A stretch of 15,272 bases of DNA, from positions 1-15,272 of the forward strand of contig DBOL01000050.1 in NCBI GenBank assembly GCA_002299555.1, given 5' to 3'. Shown here piece after piece: positions 1-7,553 of this stretch. This DNA is from Candidatus Aminicenantes bacterium UBA647 (GTDB taxonomy: Bacteria; Acidobacteriota; Aminicenantia; UBA2199). Below the pieces are notes generated by a model. It did no database searches and was not told the DNA's origin. It worked only from the letters and a program-made list of their open reading frames with translations. How positions within the stretch are numbered: the stretch's first letter is position 1; each line of letters begins with the position of its first letter. The position numbers and the translations under genes were made by a program.

Positions 1-442
1 TGAAAACATAGTTTTTGAGCCTTCAGACATAGATTCGTTTAAAATTGAAATAATAAATGAGCATGATGATCCGAAAATAGATACTGAAAAGGTTTACCTG
101 ACAGAGAGCGAGCTTGGGGTGTTGAAGTTCATTAATGGAGAGAATTCGGTATTAGACTTAGTTGAAATGGGGATTTTCAACAAATATAAAGTTTATAAGA
201 GTATATATAATCTACTGAAAAAAAATATTATTCAGAAAAAAGAGAGCAAGATTGAAGAAGAGCTTGAGAAAGAATTGTTTTCTCAGAAAAAAATAATTGC
301 TGTAAAAAAGATAAATATCCTTCAATTAATTTATATCATTATACTGTTCACTATTCTTGTGATTTCATTTTTTACCCCGATGAAACCCTTTGATAGCACT
401 GATATATTCGAAACAGATACAATTAAAATCAATAAAGAATAG
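1..442 (+). CDS. C-terminal fragment of a membrane-anchored protein, possibly DUF4388-type (5' partial)
   Basis: The frame is open from base 2 to a TAG at 440-442, so the gene begins upstream of the window. A GTG at 119 could be read as a start, but the open frame continues before it and the protein is most simply a fragment. The visible part has a charged segment and then a helical region near bases 98-230 (LTESELGVLKFINGENSV, then a two-helix stretch) that resembles the small winged-helix-like module seen in DUF4388 proteins, where a 'G..SV.ELV' pattern is usual. A Lys/Glu-rich probable coiled linker follows. One hydrophobic segment at about bases 316-378 (ILQLIYIIILFTILVISFF) is a likely membrane anchor, with a short polar tail after it. 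It ends 16 bases before ribF and may share its transcript. The family assignment is tentative because the N-terminal domain is not in view; function is unknown. Confidence 0.6.
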   Translation, partial: ENIVFEPSDIDSFKIEIINEHDDPKIDTEKVYLTESELGVLKFINGENSVLDLVEMGIFNKYKVYKSIYNLLKKNIIQKKESKIEEELEKELFSQKKIIAVKKINILQLIYIIILFTILVISFFTPMKPFDSTDIFETDTIKINKE

Positions 443-458
443 TTTATAAACAAATGAC

Positions 459-1346
459 ATGGAAAAAAGATCAAAAAATGCTGTTACAATTGGAAATTTT
501 GACGGTTTTCATTTAGGGCATCAGTCTATAATCAAAAACACATTAAATATTTCCGACAACACTTCTTTAGGATCACTTCTTATCACATTTAAACCCAACC
601 CCAGAGTTTTTTTCAATTCTGAAGATAAACTGATCTATTCTGATCAAAGAAAAAACAGAGTATTGGCTTCAACCGGTATAAAAAAGATCGAATACATAAA
701 ATTTCCAGAAGTATTCAAATTGAACGGGAAGGAATTTATAGATAGATATTTGCTTGATGTATATAGGATGAGATATCTGATCGTTGGAGATAACTTCGGG
801 TTGGGTAAAGGGAGAGAGTGGGATATTAAAAAAATTTGTGAGTATGGTGTTGAAAAGGGATTTAAAGTAAAAGTAGTCCCTTCAGTAGAATCTGGGGGTG
901 TCAAAATATCAAGCTCGACGATCAGGGCTCATTTGAAAAAAGCCCAGATAAGTATTGCAAATGAAATGTTGGGTTCGCAATATCTCATCGAAGGAGATGT
1001 TGTGAAAGGCAACAGGATCGGCACCAGACTTGGATTCCCAACCATAAATATTGTTGACAATAATTGTCTTTTACCAAATGGAGTATATAAATCAAAAGTA
1101 TTGCTTGACGGGAATTTATACAGATCTGCAACATATATAGGTGATAATCCGACCATTTCAAAAACCGAGAGAAAAATAGAAACACATATATTTAATTTTA
1201 ATAAGGAGATTTATAATAATAATGTAGAAATACATTTTCTTAAATTCATAAGAGAAGAAAGAAAATTCAATTCGGAGAAGGAATTGATCTTTCAGATCAA
1301 CGATGACGTTAGAGCAATAAAATTTGACTTTGAAACAGAAGTTTGA
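459..1346 (+). CDS. ribF: Bifunctional riboflavin kinase / FMN adenylyltransferase
   Basis: Cytoplasmic two-domain enzyme that phosphorylates riboflavin to FMN and then adenylylates FMN to FAD. The N-terminal nucleotidyltransferase domain (about residues 8-160) carries the HIGH-like motif GNFDGFHLGH at 12-21, FGLGKGREWD at 113-122 and SSTIRAHL at 152-159. The C-terminal riboflavin kinase domain (about 175-290) shows GDVVKGNRIGTRLGFPT at 179-195, the substrate-binding Pro-Thr in IGDNPT (227-232), and the likely catalytic Glu241 in ETHIF. At 295 residues it is slightly shorter than many RibF proteins because only about eight residues precede the first strand. The ATG at 459 is the only plausible start: an in-frame TAA lies at 447-449, and the ribosome-binding site is weak. 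No FMN riboswitch precedes it. It sits just upstream of the tig promoter. Confidence 0.96.
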   Translation: MEKRSKNAVTIGNFDGFHLGHQSIIKNTLNISDNTSLGSLLITFKPNPRVFFNSEDKLIYSDQRKNRVLASTGIKKIEYIKFPEVFKLNGKEFIDRYLLDVYRMRYLIVGDNFGLGKGREWDIKKICEYGVEKGFKVKVVPSVESGGVKISSSTIRAHLKKAQISIANEMLGSQYLIEGDVVKGNRIGTRLGFPTINIVDNNCLLPNGVYKSKVLLDGNLYRSATYIGDNPTISKTERKIETHIFNFNKEIYNNNVEIHFLKFIREERKFNSEKELIFQINDDVRAIKFDFETEV

Positions 1347-1354
1347 TAAGAATG

Positions 1355-1363
1355 TGTTATAAT
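1355..1363 (+). promoter_or_regulatory. Extended -10 promoter for tig
   Basis: TG-T-TATAAT: a perfect -10 hexamer at 1358-1363 with the TG extension at 1355-1356. No good -35 is present at 16-18 bases upstream (the region reads ACAGAA or similar); a TTGACT at 1324-1329 is 28 bases away and too far. Extended -10 promoters can work without a -35. Transcription would begin near 1370, giving a leader of about 65 bases before tig, and could drive the tig-clpP-clpX-lon operon independently of ribF. Confidence 0.55.
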
Positions 1364-1386
1364 CTCAAAATTAAATTTATTGAGAT
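1362..1386. promoter_or_regulatory. Inverted repeat over the tig transcription start (candidate operator)
   Basis: ATCTCAA at 1362-1368 and its perfect reverse complement TTGAGAT at 1380-1386 are separated by an 11-base A/T spacer. The left arm overlaps the last two bases of the -10 hexamer and the expected start site. The position suits a repressor operator. As an RNA hairpin it would be weak (two G-C pairs) and it has no U tract, so a terminator is unlikely. It does not match the CIRCE heat-shock element. Confidence 0.35.
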
Positions 1387-1422
1387 ATTCAATTAATATC
1401 AAATAGATAAAGCAAAAGGAAC

Positions 1423-1429
1423 AGGAGAG
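1423..1429 (+). promoter_or_regulatory. Ribosome-binding site of tig
   Basis: AGGAGAG ends six bases before the ATG at 1436. It is one of the strongest ribosome-binding sites in the window and fixes the tig start upstream of the unusual lysine-rich N-terminal extension, which supports that extension being translated. Confidence 0.7.
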
Positions 1430-1435
1430 ATAGCA

Positions 1436-2815
1436 ATGTCTGAAAAAGAAAATCCGGTAGAAAAAACTGCAGAGAATGTAAAGGATAAATCTATTAAGAA
1501 ACCCTTATCAAAAAAAACCGAAGAAAATCAAACCTTAAAGGAAACTAAATCAAAAAATAAAGTTGTAAAAGATCAAATGTCTAAAGAGTTTAAAATAGTT
1601 ATTCCGAGAATAGAGATAGAGAAAAGATTTGATCAGGCTGCAGAGAAATATTCTTCAGAAATGAAACTTGATGGATTCAGAAAAGGCAAGATACCTGTTG
1701 AAGTTGTTAAGAACAAGTATCATGAAATTATTATTGACGAAGTTGTTAATAAACTGATCGAAGAATATACATTCAAAATAATCAAAGAAGAAAAAATCCC
1801 TATAGTTTCCTCTCCTGTCGTCAAGGAATTCAAATTTGAAGAAGGAAAAGACTTAAATGCTCTGGTTATTGTAGATCTTTTCCCGGAAGTTAAAATCCCT
1901 GATCTTGGAAAGGTTCAATTAAGCATAAAGAAGGAGATGTTAAAATCAGAGAAGTTCAATGAAGCTGATCAGATCAAAATGATTCTTGAGAACAATAAAA
2001 AGAAGCAGATAGTTAAAGATCAACCGATAAAATCCGGCGATTTTGTAGAATTCACAATTCAATCTCAATTTACAGATACAAAAAGAATGATGCCGAAGCA
2101 GGATTCTTTTTTTGAAGTAAAGGAAGAACCGCATGTTGAAATTGGAGACCTTTATAAAGATCTGGTAGGCAGATCTGCCGGTGACAAACTTGAAGTTGAA
2201 AGAAAATATGGTAAAGATATTAAGAAAAAAAACTGGGCCAACAAACAAATCAGGCATTTTATCCAGGTGAAAAATGTTTTTGAATATGTAATACCTGAAT
2301 TAAACGATGATTTTCTTAAATCTTCAGGTTTCTCTGATGAAAAAAGTTTTAAGGAAAAATTAAAAGAAGAGTATTCGAATCAGTTATCAAGACAAAAAGA
2401 TCAAATTATTACTACAGAAATAAGAGATAAGTTACTCTCAATTTGCGATTTCAATGTACCTGATTCAATTGTTGATCAGGAAGTACAGAGATCTCAGGAA
2501 CAATATGCACAAGTAATTATGACCCTCCCTGAAGATAAAAGGCAGGAGTATATAAAAACAGTTCGTGAAAATGCTGAGAAATCTATCAGATTTTCTTTTA
2601 TTCTGGAAGAAGTAAAGAAAAAGTTTGAGATTAAAGTGGAAAATGAAGATCTTGAGAAAGAGTTCAAATCAATTGCAGATGCCAATAATATTGATATTAA
2701 GGATGTCAGGAAGTATTATATGAACAATGAACAGAAAGAATCATTAAGGGATAGTTTAGGCAGGAATCAGGCAATTGACCTATTGAAAGAAAAAATTAAG
2801 ATCAAAGAGGTGTAA
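1436..2815 (+). CDS. tig: Trigger factor, with N-terminal extension and degenerate PPIase domain
   Basis: Ribosome-bound chaperone that shields nascent chains at the exit tunnel. The ribosome-docking signature GFRKGKIP is at residues 80-87; in E. coli trigger factor it starts at about residue 43, so this protein has roughly 37 extra N-terminal residues. The extension is rich in Lys, Glu, Thr and Asn and looks disordered. The core follows: ribosome-binding domain about 48-160, a region in the place of the FKBP-like domain about 198-285, and a helical C-terminal chaperone domain about 286-455. The FKBP-like part begins with the usual GDFVEFTI strand but lacks the recognisable glycine-rich active-site stretch (the ipGFe..L.G pattern is replaced by VEIGDLYKDLVGRSAG), so prolyl isomerase activity is doubtful. 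Length is 459 residues against a usual 430-450. The gene stops one base before clpP, the classical tig-clpP-clpX arrangement. Confidence 0.93.
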   Translation: MSEKENPVEKTAENVKDKSIKKPLSKKTEENQTLKETKSKNKVVKDQMSKEFKIVIPRIEIEKRFDQAAEKYSSEMKLDGFRKGKIPVEVVKNKYHEIIIDEVVNKLIEEYTFKIIKEEKIPIVSSPVVKEFKFEEGKDLNALVIVDLFPEVKIPDLGKVQLSIKKEMLKSEKFNEADQIKMILENNKKKQIVKDQPIKSGDFVEFTIQSQFTDTKRMMPKQDSFFEVKEEPHVEIGDLYKDLVGRSAGDKLEVERKYGKDIKKKNWANKQIRHFIQVKNVFEYVIPELNDDFLKSSGFSDEKSFKEKLKEEYSNQLSRQKDQIITTEIRDKLLSICDFNVPDSIVDQEVQRSQEQYAQVIMTLPEDKRQEYIKTVRENAEKSIRFSFILEEVKKKFEIKVENEDLEKEFKSIADANNIDIKDVRKYYMNNEQKESLRDSLGRNQAIDLLKEKIKIKEV

Positions 2816-2816
2816 T

Positions 2817-3416
2817 ATGGGTTTTATTCCCATTGTAGTTGAACAAAGTGGAAACTCAGAAAGAGCTTATGACATATATTCAAGGCTTCTCAAGGATGGG
2901 ATAATATTTCTGGGATCAGAGATTGATGATCCGACTGCAAATGTTATTATTGCTCAATTATTATTTCTTGAAGCAGAAGATTCAGAAAAAGATATCTCTA
3001 TCTACATTAATTCTCCTGGTGGTATGGTGACTGCAGGCATGGCAATTTACGATACTATGAAGTTTATTAAGAATAATGTAGTAACAATATGTATGGGACA
3101 GGCATCATCAATGGCTGCGATCATACTTGCCGCCGGGACAAAAGGGAAAAGATATGCATTACCGAACTCCCGTGTACTTATACATCAACCACTTGGCGGG
3201 TTTCAGGGGCAGGCAACTGACATTCTTATACATGCCGGTGAGATAAAAAGAATAAAGGAAAACATAACATCACTTCTTTCTATGCACACCGGGAAAAAGA
3301 GGGATGAAATAGCTAAAGATATAGAGCGGGACTACTATATGAATGCCGAAGAATCTCTTAAGTACGGTATCATAGATAGCGTAATCAAAGAAAGGAAGAA
3401 TATCGGAGTAAAATAA
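2817..3416 (+). CDS. clpP: ATP-dependent Clp protease proteolytic subunit
   Basis: Serine peptidase that forms the double-heptamer degradation chamber and works with the ClpX unfoldase encoded next door. At 199 residues it has normal length. The catalytic triad is intact: Ser98 in GQASSMAA, His123 in LIHQPLGG and Asp172 in ERDYYM. The handle and oxyanion region INSPGGMVTAGMAIYDTM (65-82) and the terminal YGIID motif (183-187) are also conserved. The ATG at 2817 follows an AGAGGTG ribosome-binding site that overlaps the end of tig; tig and clpP are separated by one base, which suggests translational coupling. Like other ClpP proteins it probably loses a short N-terminal propeptide. Confidence 0.98.
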   Translation: MGFIPIVVEQSGNSERAYDIYSRLLKDGIIFLGSEIDDPTANVIIAQLLFLEAEDSEKDISIYINSPGGMVTAGMAIYDTMKFIKNNVVTICMGQASSMAAIILAAGTKGKRYALPNSRVLIHQPLGGFQGQATDILIHAGEIKRIKENITSLLSMHTGKKRDEIAKDIERDYYMNAEESLKYGIIDSVIKERKNIGVK

Positions 3417-3417
3417 A

Positions 3418-4641
3418 ATGAGTATAGATCTAACTGAAGGAGCACACTGTAGTTTTTGTGGAGTTAAACAATCAGAAGCGTATAAATTAATAGCCGGCAA
3501 ACATGGAACATACATTTGTGATAATTGCACAAAAACAGCATTTAACCTTATCTTTAACAATAAAGATCAGGCGAAACCAGAGAAAAAGGTTATAAAAAAA
3601 AAGAAAAGGCTTATACCATCGGATATAAAGAAGAAACTTGACCAGTATGTAATATCACAGGATCTCGCAAAGAAAATTCTGTCAGTTTCAGTATACAACC
3701 ATTATAAACGGATTGATAATCATTCAGAACTTGAAGTTGAAATTAAAAAAAGTAATATTCTGCTTGTGGGGCCGACAGGAACAGGAAAAACTCTTCTGGC
3801 TGAAACTCTTGCAAAGATCCTGGATGTACCTTTTGCAATAGCTGATGCAACTACACTAACCGAAGCAGGTTATGTAGGCGAGGATGTTGAAAATATCCTT
3901 TTAAAACTTTATCAAGCCGCTGGTGAAGATATGGAACTCGCTCAGAAAGGGATTATTTATATTGATGAAATAGATAAGATTTCCAGAAAAAGTGAGAATG
4001 TTTCGATAACAAGAGATGTATCAGGTGAGGGTGTTCAGCAGGCTCTTCTTAAAATTGTTGAGGGCACTATTGCAAATATTCCCCCTCTGGGAGGAAGGAA
4101 ACATCCATATCAGGAGTTCCTGAAGATGGATACAAGTAATATACTTTTTATCTCAGGAGGTGCGTTTGTCGGACTTGATAAGATTGTTAAAAATCGATTA
4201 AAGAAGAATATAATCGGATTTGATTCTGATAAAAAGAATAAATCTTTTCAGAATAATAATATATTTGATAATGTTCAGACAGAAGACCTGATAAAATTCG
4301 GTTTGATCCCCGAACTTGTAGGCAGATTCCCTGTAACAGGAATTTTAGGCGATCTATCCAGGAGCGATCTTCTAAGGATACTTCTTGAACCGAAGAACGC
4401 TATAACTAAACAATTCAAAGCTTTGTTCAAACTTGATGGTATTGAACTTGAATTCTCAGATGAAGTGTTAAATAAGATCACTGAAGAGGCTCATAAAAGA
4501 GGTGTTGGAGCAAGAGGTTTGAGAGCGATATTTGAAGAATTAATGCTTGATCTTATGTATGAATCTCCCGAAAAAAAAGAGAGCAAATCCAAGATAATTG
4601 TAGATTTCAAATATTTAAAAAACAGAAAATGGATAGCTTGA
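3418..4641 (+). CDS. clpX: ATP-dependent Clp protease ATP-binding subunit ClpX
   Basis: AAA+ unfoldase that recognises tagged or damaged proteins and threads them into ClpP. The N-terminal zinc-binding domain has Cys11, Cys14, Cys34 and Cys37. The ATPase domain shows Walker A GPTGTGKT (118-125), the substrate-gripping pore loop GYVGED (151-156), Walker B IIYIDEID (179-186), the RKH loop (227-229), the probable ClpP-docking IGF loop (266-268), the likely arginine finger in ELVGRFP (near 303) and the sensor-2 motif GARGLR (364-369). At 407 residues it is slightly shorter than E. coli ClpX. A GGAG at 3405-3408 serves the ATG at 3418, one base after clpP. The 3' end overlaps lon by 13 bases. Every functional motif is present, so it should be active. 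Confidence 0.98.
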   Translation: MSIDLTEGAHCSFCGVKQSEAYKLIAGKHGTYICDNCTKTAFNLIFNNKDQAKPEKKVIKKKKRLIPSDIKKKLDQYVISQDLAKKILSVSVYNHYKRIDNHSELEVEIKKSNILLVGPTGTGKTLLAETLAKILDVPFAIADATTLTEAGYVGEDVENILLKLYQAAGEDMELAQKGIIYIDEIDKISRKSENVSITRDVSGEGVQQALLKIVEGTIANIPPLGGRKHPYQEFLKMDTSNILFISGGAFVGLDKIVKNRLKKNIIGFDSDKKNKSFQNNNIFDNVQTEDLIKFGLIPELVGRFPVTGILGDLSRSDLLRILLEPKNAITKQFKALFKLDGIELEFSDEVLNKITEEAHKRGVGARGLRAIFEELMLDLMYESPEKKESKSKIIVDFKYLKNRKWIA

Positions 4642-6953
4642 ATTCTGAAAATATAAAAGTTCCCTTAATTCCATTAAGGGAGTTGGTGTCTTTCCCCTCA
4701 ACGATAATTCCAATTCTGGTCGGCAGGGAAAAGTCGATTTCAGCTTTAAAAATATCAAAAAAACTTTATGGCAATTATATATTTCTCTCAGTTCAAACTA
4801 ATCAGATCAGTGAAGATCCTAAACAAAATGAGATAAGCAAATCAGGTATCCTTGCTAAGATCGAAAAGATAAGTGAGCAGAAAAATGGGAGCTACAGGGT
4901 TATTATTCATGGAATTCAGAGAGCAAAGATAGAAAAATATTTAAAGGAAGATGATTTCTTTCTTGTTAAAATTAATCTACTTACAGATCGTATAACCGAT
5001 TTGAAAAAAGATAGAGAAATTGAAGTTGAACTCATAAAATATTTTAAAGAATATATGTCTCTGAATAAGTTTAAATTTGAAGGTATATTAGATAAACTGA
5101 AATCGAGTAAACTTGCTGAGATCACTAATATTATCCCTTCGATCCTCAATATATCCATCCAAGAGAAGCAAGTGCTGTTGGAGGAAACTGATGTTACCCA
5201 GAGGGGATTAAAACTATTAAATATTTTAAAAAAGGAATTGTTCAAAACAAGATCAATAGTAGAATTAAAGCAATTACCGGGTGACAATCTTCCCGGTAGT
5301 GATGCAGAAGAATATCGTAAGAAATTTGAAAAGAGTAATTTTCCTGAGAATGTAACAAAGAGTGCATTGAAAGAGATCGAGAGGTTCGAATTGATGCCTC
5401 CATATTCTGCCGAAGGGACTGTCTCGAGAACTTATCTTGACTGGCTATTGATGATTCCCTGGGATAAGCTTAAAAAAGAGAGTAATGACCTTAAAAAAGC
5501 TTCAGAAATACTCGATGAAGATCATTATGGACTTGAGAAAGTTAAAGAGAGAGTATTGGATTACCTTGCAGTTAAACAATTAAAAAAAGATCCTGTGGGA
5601 GAAATTTTATGCTTTATCGGGCCTCCCGGAGTAGGGAAGAGTTCTTTGTCACGTTCAATTGCAAGAGCATTATCCAAACCATTTGTCCGTGTTTCTCTTG
5701 GGGGTTTAAAGGACGAAGCTGAAATAAGGGGACACAGAAGAACATATATCGGTTCTTATCCGGGGCAAATAGTAAAAGGATTAAAAAAAGCCAAACATAT
5801 GAACCCTGTATTTCTACTTGATGAGATTGATAAACTCAGTTCTGATTTTAAGGGAGATCCATCATCTGCACTTCTTGAAGTTTTGGATTCTGATCAGAAC
5901 ATGGAATTTGTTGATCACTATCTGGACCTGGAAATAGATCTTTCCAAAATATTTTTTATTACAACAGCAAATTCTATGGATAATATCCCCTCTCCTTTGC
6001 TGGACAGGATGGAGATAATTGAGATAGAAGGTTACACCCAGATGGAGAAATTACAGATAGCAAGAAATTACCTGATTAAAAATCAATCTGAAAAGAATGG
6101 AATCAAACCTTCCGATTTTTCTATAAGTGATGAGATCTTAATGGAAATAATTAATAGCTACACCCGTGAATCCGGTGTTAGAGAACTTGAACGTCAGATT
6201 GGTAATGTGACAAGAAAAATTGCAAGAAAATTTGTTGAAAATGGGAAGAATGAGCCGACGAAGGAATATATCATTGACAAAGTTCAATTAGAAAAATTTC
6301 TGGGGATTCCGATGTATTCTGATATGAAGATCCTCAAAAAGAGTGAAGTTGGAGTAACTGTCGGGATGGCCTGGACCCCATTTGGTGGTGACCTGTTAAT
6401 AGTGGAATCAAAGTATCTTAAGGGAAATGGAGAGTTGATACTTACAGGAAGGCTTGGTGAAGTGATGAAGGAATCATCTTCAACAGCTTATAGCTATGTA
6501 AAACTTAAGCTCTATGAATTGGATTTCGATACAGACCTTCTTGAAAATTACAATATACATCTTCATATTCCCCAGGGAGCCGTTCCGAAAGAAGGTCCCT
6601 CTGCCGGTGTTACACTTGCAATTGCAATGATCTCTCTGTTAACAGGGATCAAGGTGAAAGCAAATTTTGCCATCACAGGAGAGATCACTTTAAGAGGAGA
6701 AATTCTTCCTGTAGGCGGGATCAGGGAAAAAATTATTGCTGCTCACAGATATGGGGTGAAAAATGTGATCATCCCCCTTGAAAATAGAAGAGACTACATT
6801 GAGGATATTCCGGAAGAAGTAAAAAAGAGTGTAAATGTCCATTTTGTTGAGAATATGGACAAGGTCTTTGAAATAGTTCTCGAGAAGACCATTAAACTAA
6901 ATAATATTAAGAGCCGTATAATAAAACCGTACATGAATCCTAATATTCAGTAA
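4629..6953 (+). CDS. lon: ATP-dependent protease Lon
   Basis: Homo-oligomeric cytoplasmic protease that degrades misfolded and short-lived regulatory proteins. Domains in order: N-terminal substrate-binding domain (about 10-215, beginning VPLIPLRELVSFPS), AAA+ module with Walker A GPPGVGKS (331-338) and Walker B VFLLDEID (394-401), and C-terminal LonA peptidase domain (about 575-755). The catalytic dyad is Ser658 in PKEGPSAG and Lys701 in GIREKIIAAHR. The 774 residues match E. coli Lon (784). The start at 4629 lies inside the end of clpX, overlapping by 13 bases, with no strong ribosome-binding site; this suggests coupling to clpX translation. It is the last protease gene in the tig-clpP-clpX-lon block. 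Confidence 0.98.
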   Translation: MDSLNSENIKVPLIPLRELVSFPSTIIPILVGREKSISALKISKKLYGNYIFLSVQTNQISEDPKQNEISKSGILAKIEKISEQKNGSYRVIIHGIQRAKIEKYLKEDDFFLVKINLLTDRITDLKKDREIEVELIKYFKEYMSLNKFKFEGILDKLKSSKLAEITNIIPSILNISIQEKQVLLEETDVTQRGLKLLNILKKELFKTRSIVELKQLPGDNLPGSDAEEYRKKFEKSNFPENVTKSALKEIERFELMPPYSAEGTVSRTYLDWLLMIPWDKLKKESNDLKKASEILDEDHYGLEKVKERVLDYLAVKQLKKDPVGEILCFIGPPGVGKSSLSRSIARALSKPFVRVSLGGLKDEAEIRGHRRTYIGSYPGQIVKGLKKAKHMNPVFLLDEIDKLSSDFKGDPSSALLEVLDSDQNMEFVDHYLDLEIDLSKIFFITTANSMDNIPSPLLDRMEIIEIEGYTQMEKLQIARNYLIKNQSEKNGIKPSDFSISDEILMEIINSYTRESGVRELERQIGNVTRKIARKFVENGKNEPTKEYIIDKVQLEKFLGIPMYSDMKILKKSEVGVTVGMAWTPFGGDLLIVESKYLKGNGELILTGRLGEVMKESSSTAYSYVKLKLYELDFDTDLLENYNIHLHIPQGAVPKEGPSAGVTLAIAMISLLTGIKVKANFAITGEITLRGEILPVGGIREKIIAAHRYGVKNVIIPLENRRDYIEDIPEEVKKSVNVHFVENMDKVFEIVLEKTIKLNNIKSRIIKPYMNPNIQ

Positions 6954-6972
6954 TTTTAAAAATTTTTAAAAT
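6953..6972. repeat. Perfect 20-bp all-A/T palindrome between lon and engB
   Basis: The sequence is A, T4, A5, T5, A4, T, identical to its own reverse complement. It begins on the last base of the lon stop codon and ends three bases before the engB ATG, filling the spot where a ribosome-binding site would be. It could form a weak AU hairpin in RNA or a bent or easily melted site in DNA. It lacks the GC-rich stem expected of a terminator. Confidence 0.75.
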
Positions 6973-6975
6973 CAA

Positions 6976-7551
6976 ATGAAAATAAACAAGACAGAATTAA
7001 CAAAGACCGTATTTGTACCGAAAGAGATTATTCTTGATCCGATCCCCAAAATTTTGTTTATTGGAAGATCAAATGTTGGAAAATCGACCCTGATAAACAA
7101 AGTAATAAAAAGAAAACAAATGGCTAAAACAAGTTCTCGGCCTGGAAAAACTATAAGTATCAACTACTATCTTATTAATGATGAGTTTTATCTTGTTGAT
7201 CTTCCGGGGTATGGGTATTCTAAAATTTCGAAGACAGATCAGGCAAGGGTTAACAAATTGATGGATGCATTTTTTAATATAACAAACAATATTAAACTGG
7301 TGTTCTCATTAATTGACTCTCGGCATGGTTATTTGAAATCCGATATGCAGGCATTATCTTCAATACTGGAAAAAAATTTAAGAATATTGACAATTTTTAC
7401 TAAAAGTGATAAATTATCAAATTCAGTTTTAAAGAATCAGTTAAAAAATCAACAAACCACATATGGTTTAAAAGTAATTCCATTTTCAGCTAAATATGAA
7501 AACTCAGAATTTGAGATTTTAGAAAGCATTGAAAAAGGATTAGAGGAGTAA
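6976..7551 (+). CDS. engB: Ribosome biogenesis GTP-binding protein EngB/YsxC/YihA
   Basis: TRAFAC-class GTPase of the EngB family, needed for a late step of 50S subunit assembly. The 191 residues contain all GTPase motifs: G1 GRSNVGKS (30-37), G2 region SSRPGKT (53-59), G3 DLPGYGYSK (75-83), G4 TKSD (142-145) and G5 SAK (171-173). GRSNVGKST followed by SRPGKT is diagnostic for this family rather than Era or EngA. The first ATG after lon gives the expected short N-terminus. No Shine-Dalgarno sequence precedes it; the 22-base gap is occupied by an A/T palindrome, so translation may rely on the unstructured A-rich leader or on coupling. engB directly after lon is a recurrent bacterial gene order. 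Confidence 0.96.
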   Translation: MKINKTELTKTVFVPKEIILDPIPKILFIGRSNVGKSTLINKVIKRKQMAKTSSRPGKTISINYYLINDEFYLVDLPGYGYSKISKTDQARVNKLMDAFFNITNNIKLVFSLIDSRHGYLKSDMQALSSILEKNLRILTIFTKSDKLSNSVLKNQLKNQQTTYGLKVIPFSAKYENSEFEILESIEKGLEE

Positions 7552-7553
7552 GA

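Noticed and set aside
119..442. Complete small gene starting at the GTG at 119
   Set aside because: The same frame is open back to the window edge with protein-like content and there is no ribosome-binding site before the GTG; it is treated as the end of a longer gene.
443..458. FMN riboswitch ahead of ribF
   Set aside because: Only 16 bases separate ribF from the preceding gene and no conserved RFN-element sequence is visible.
1362..1386. Rho-independent terminator after ribF
   Set aside because: The stem has only two G-C pairs, an 11-base loop and no following T tract, and it overlaps a promoter.
4916..5287. Minus-strand open frame of 123 codons inside lon
   Set aside because: A shadow of the lon coding sequence: Ser/Phe/Asn-rich low-complexity translation with no family resemblance.
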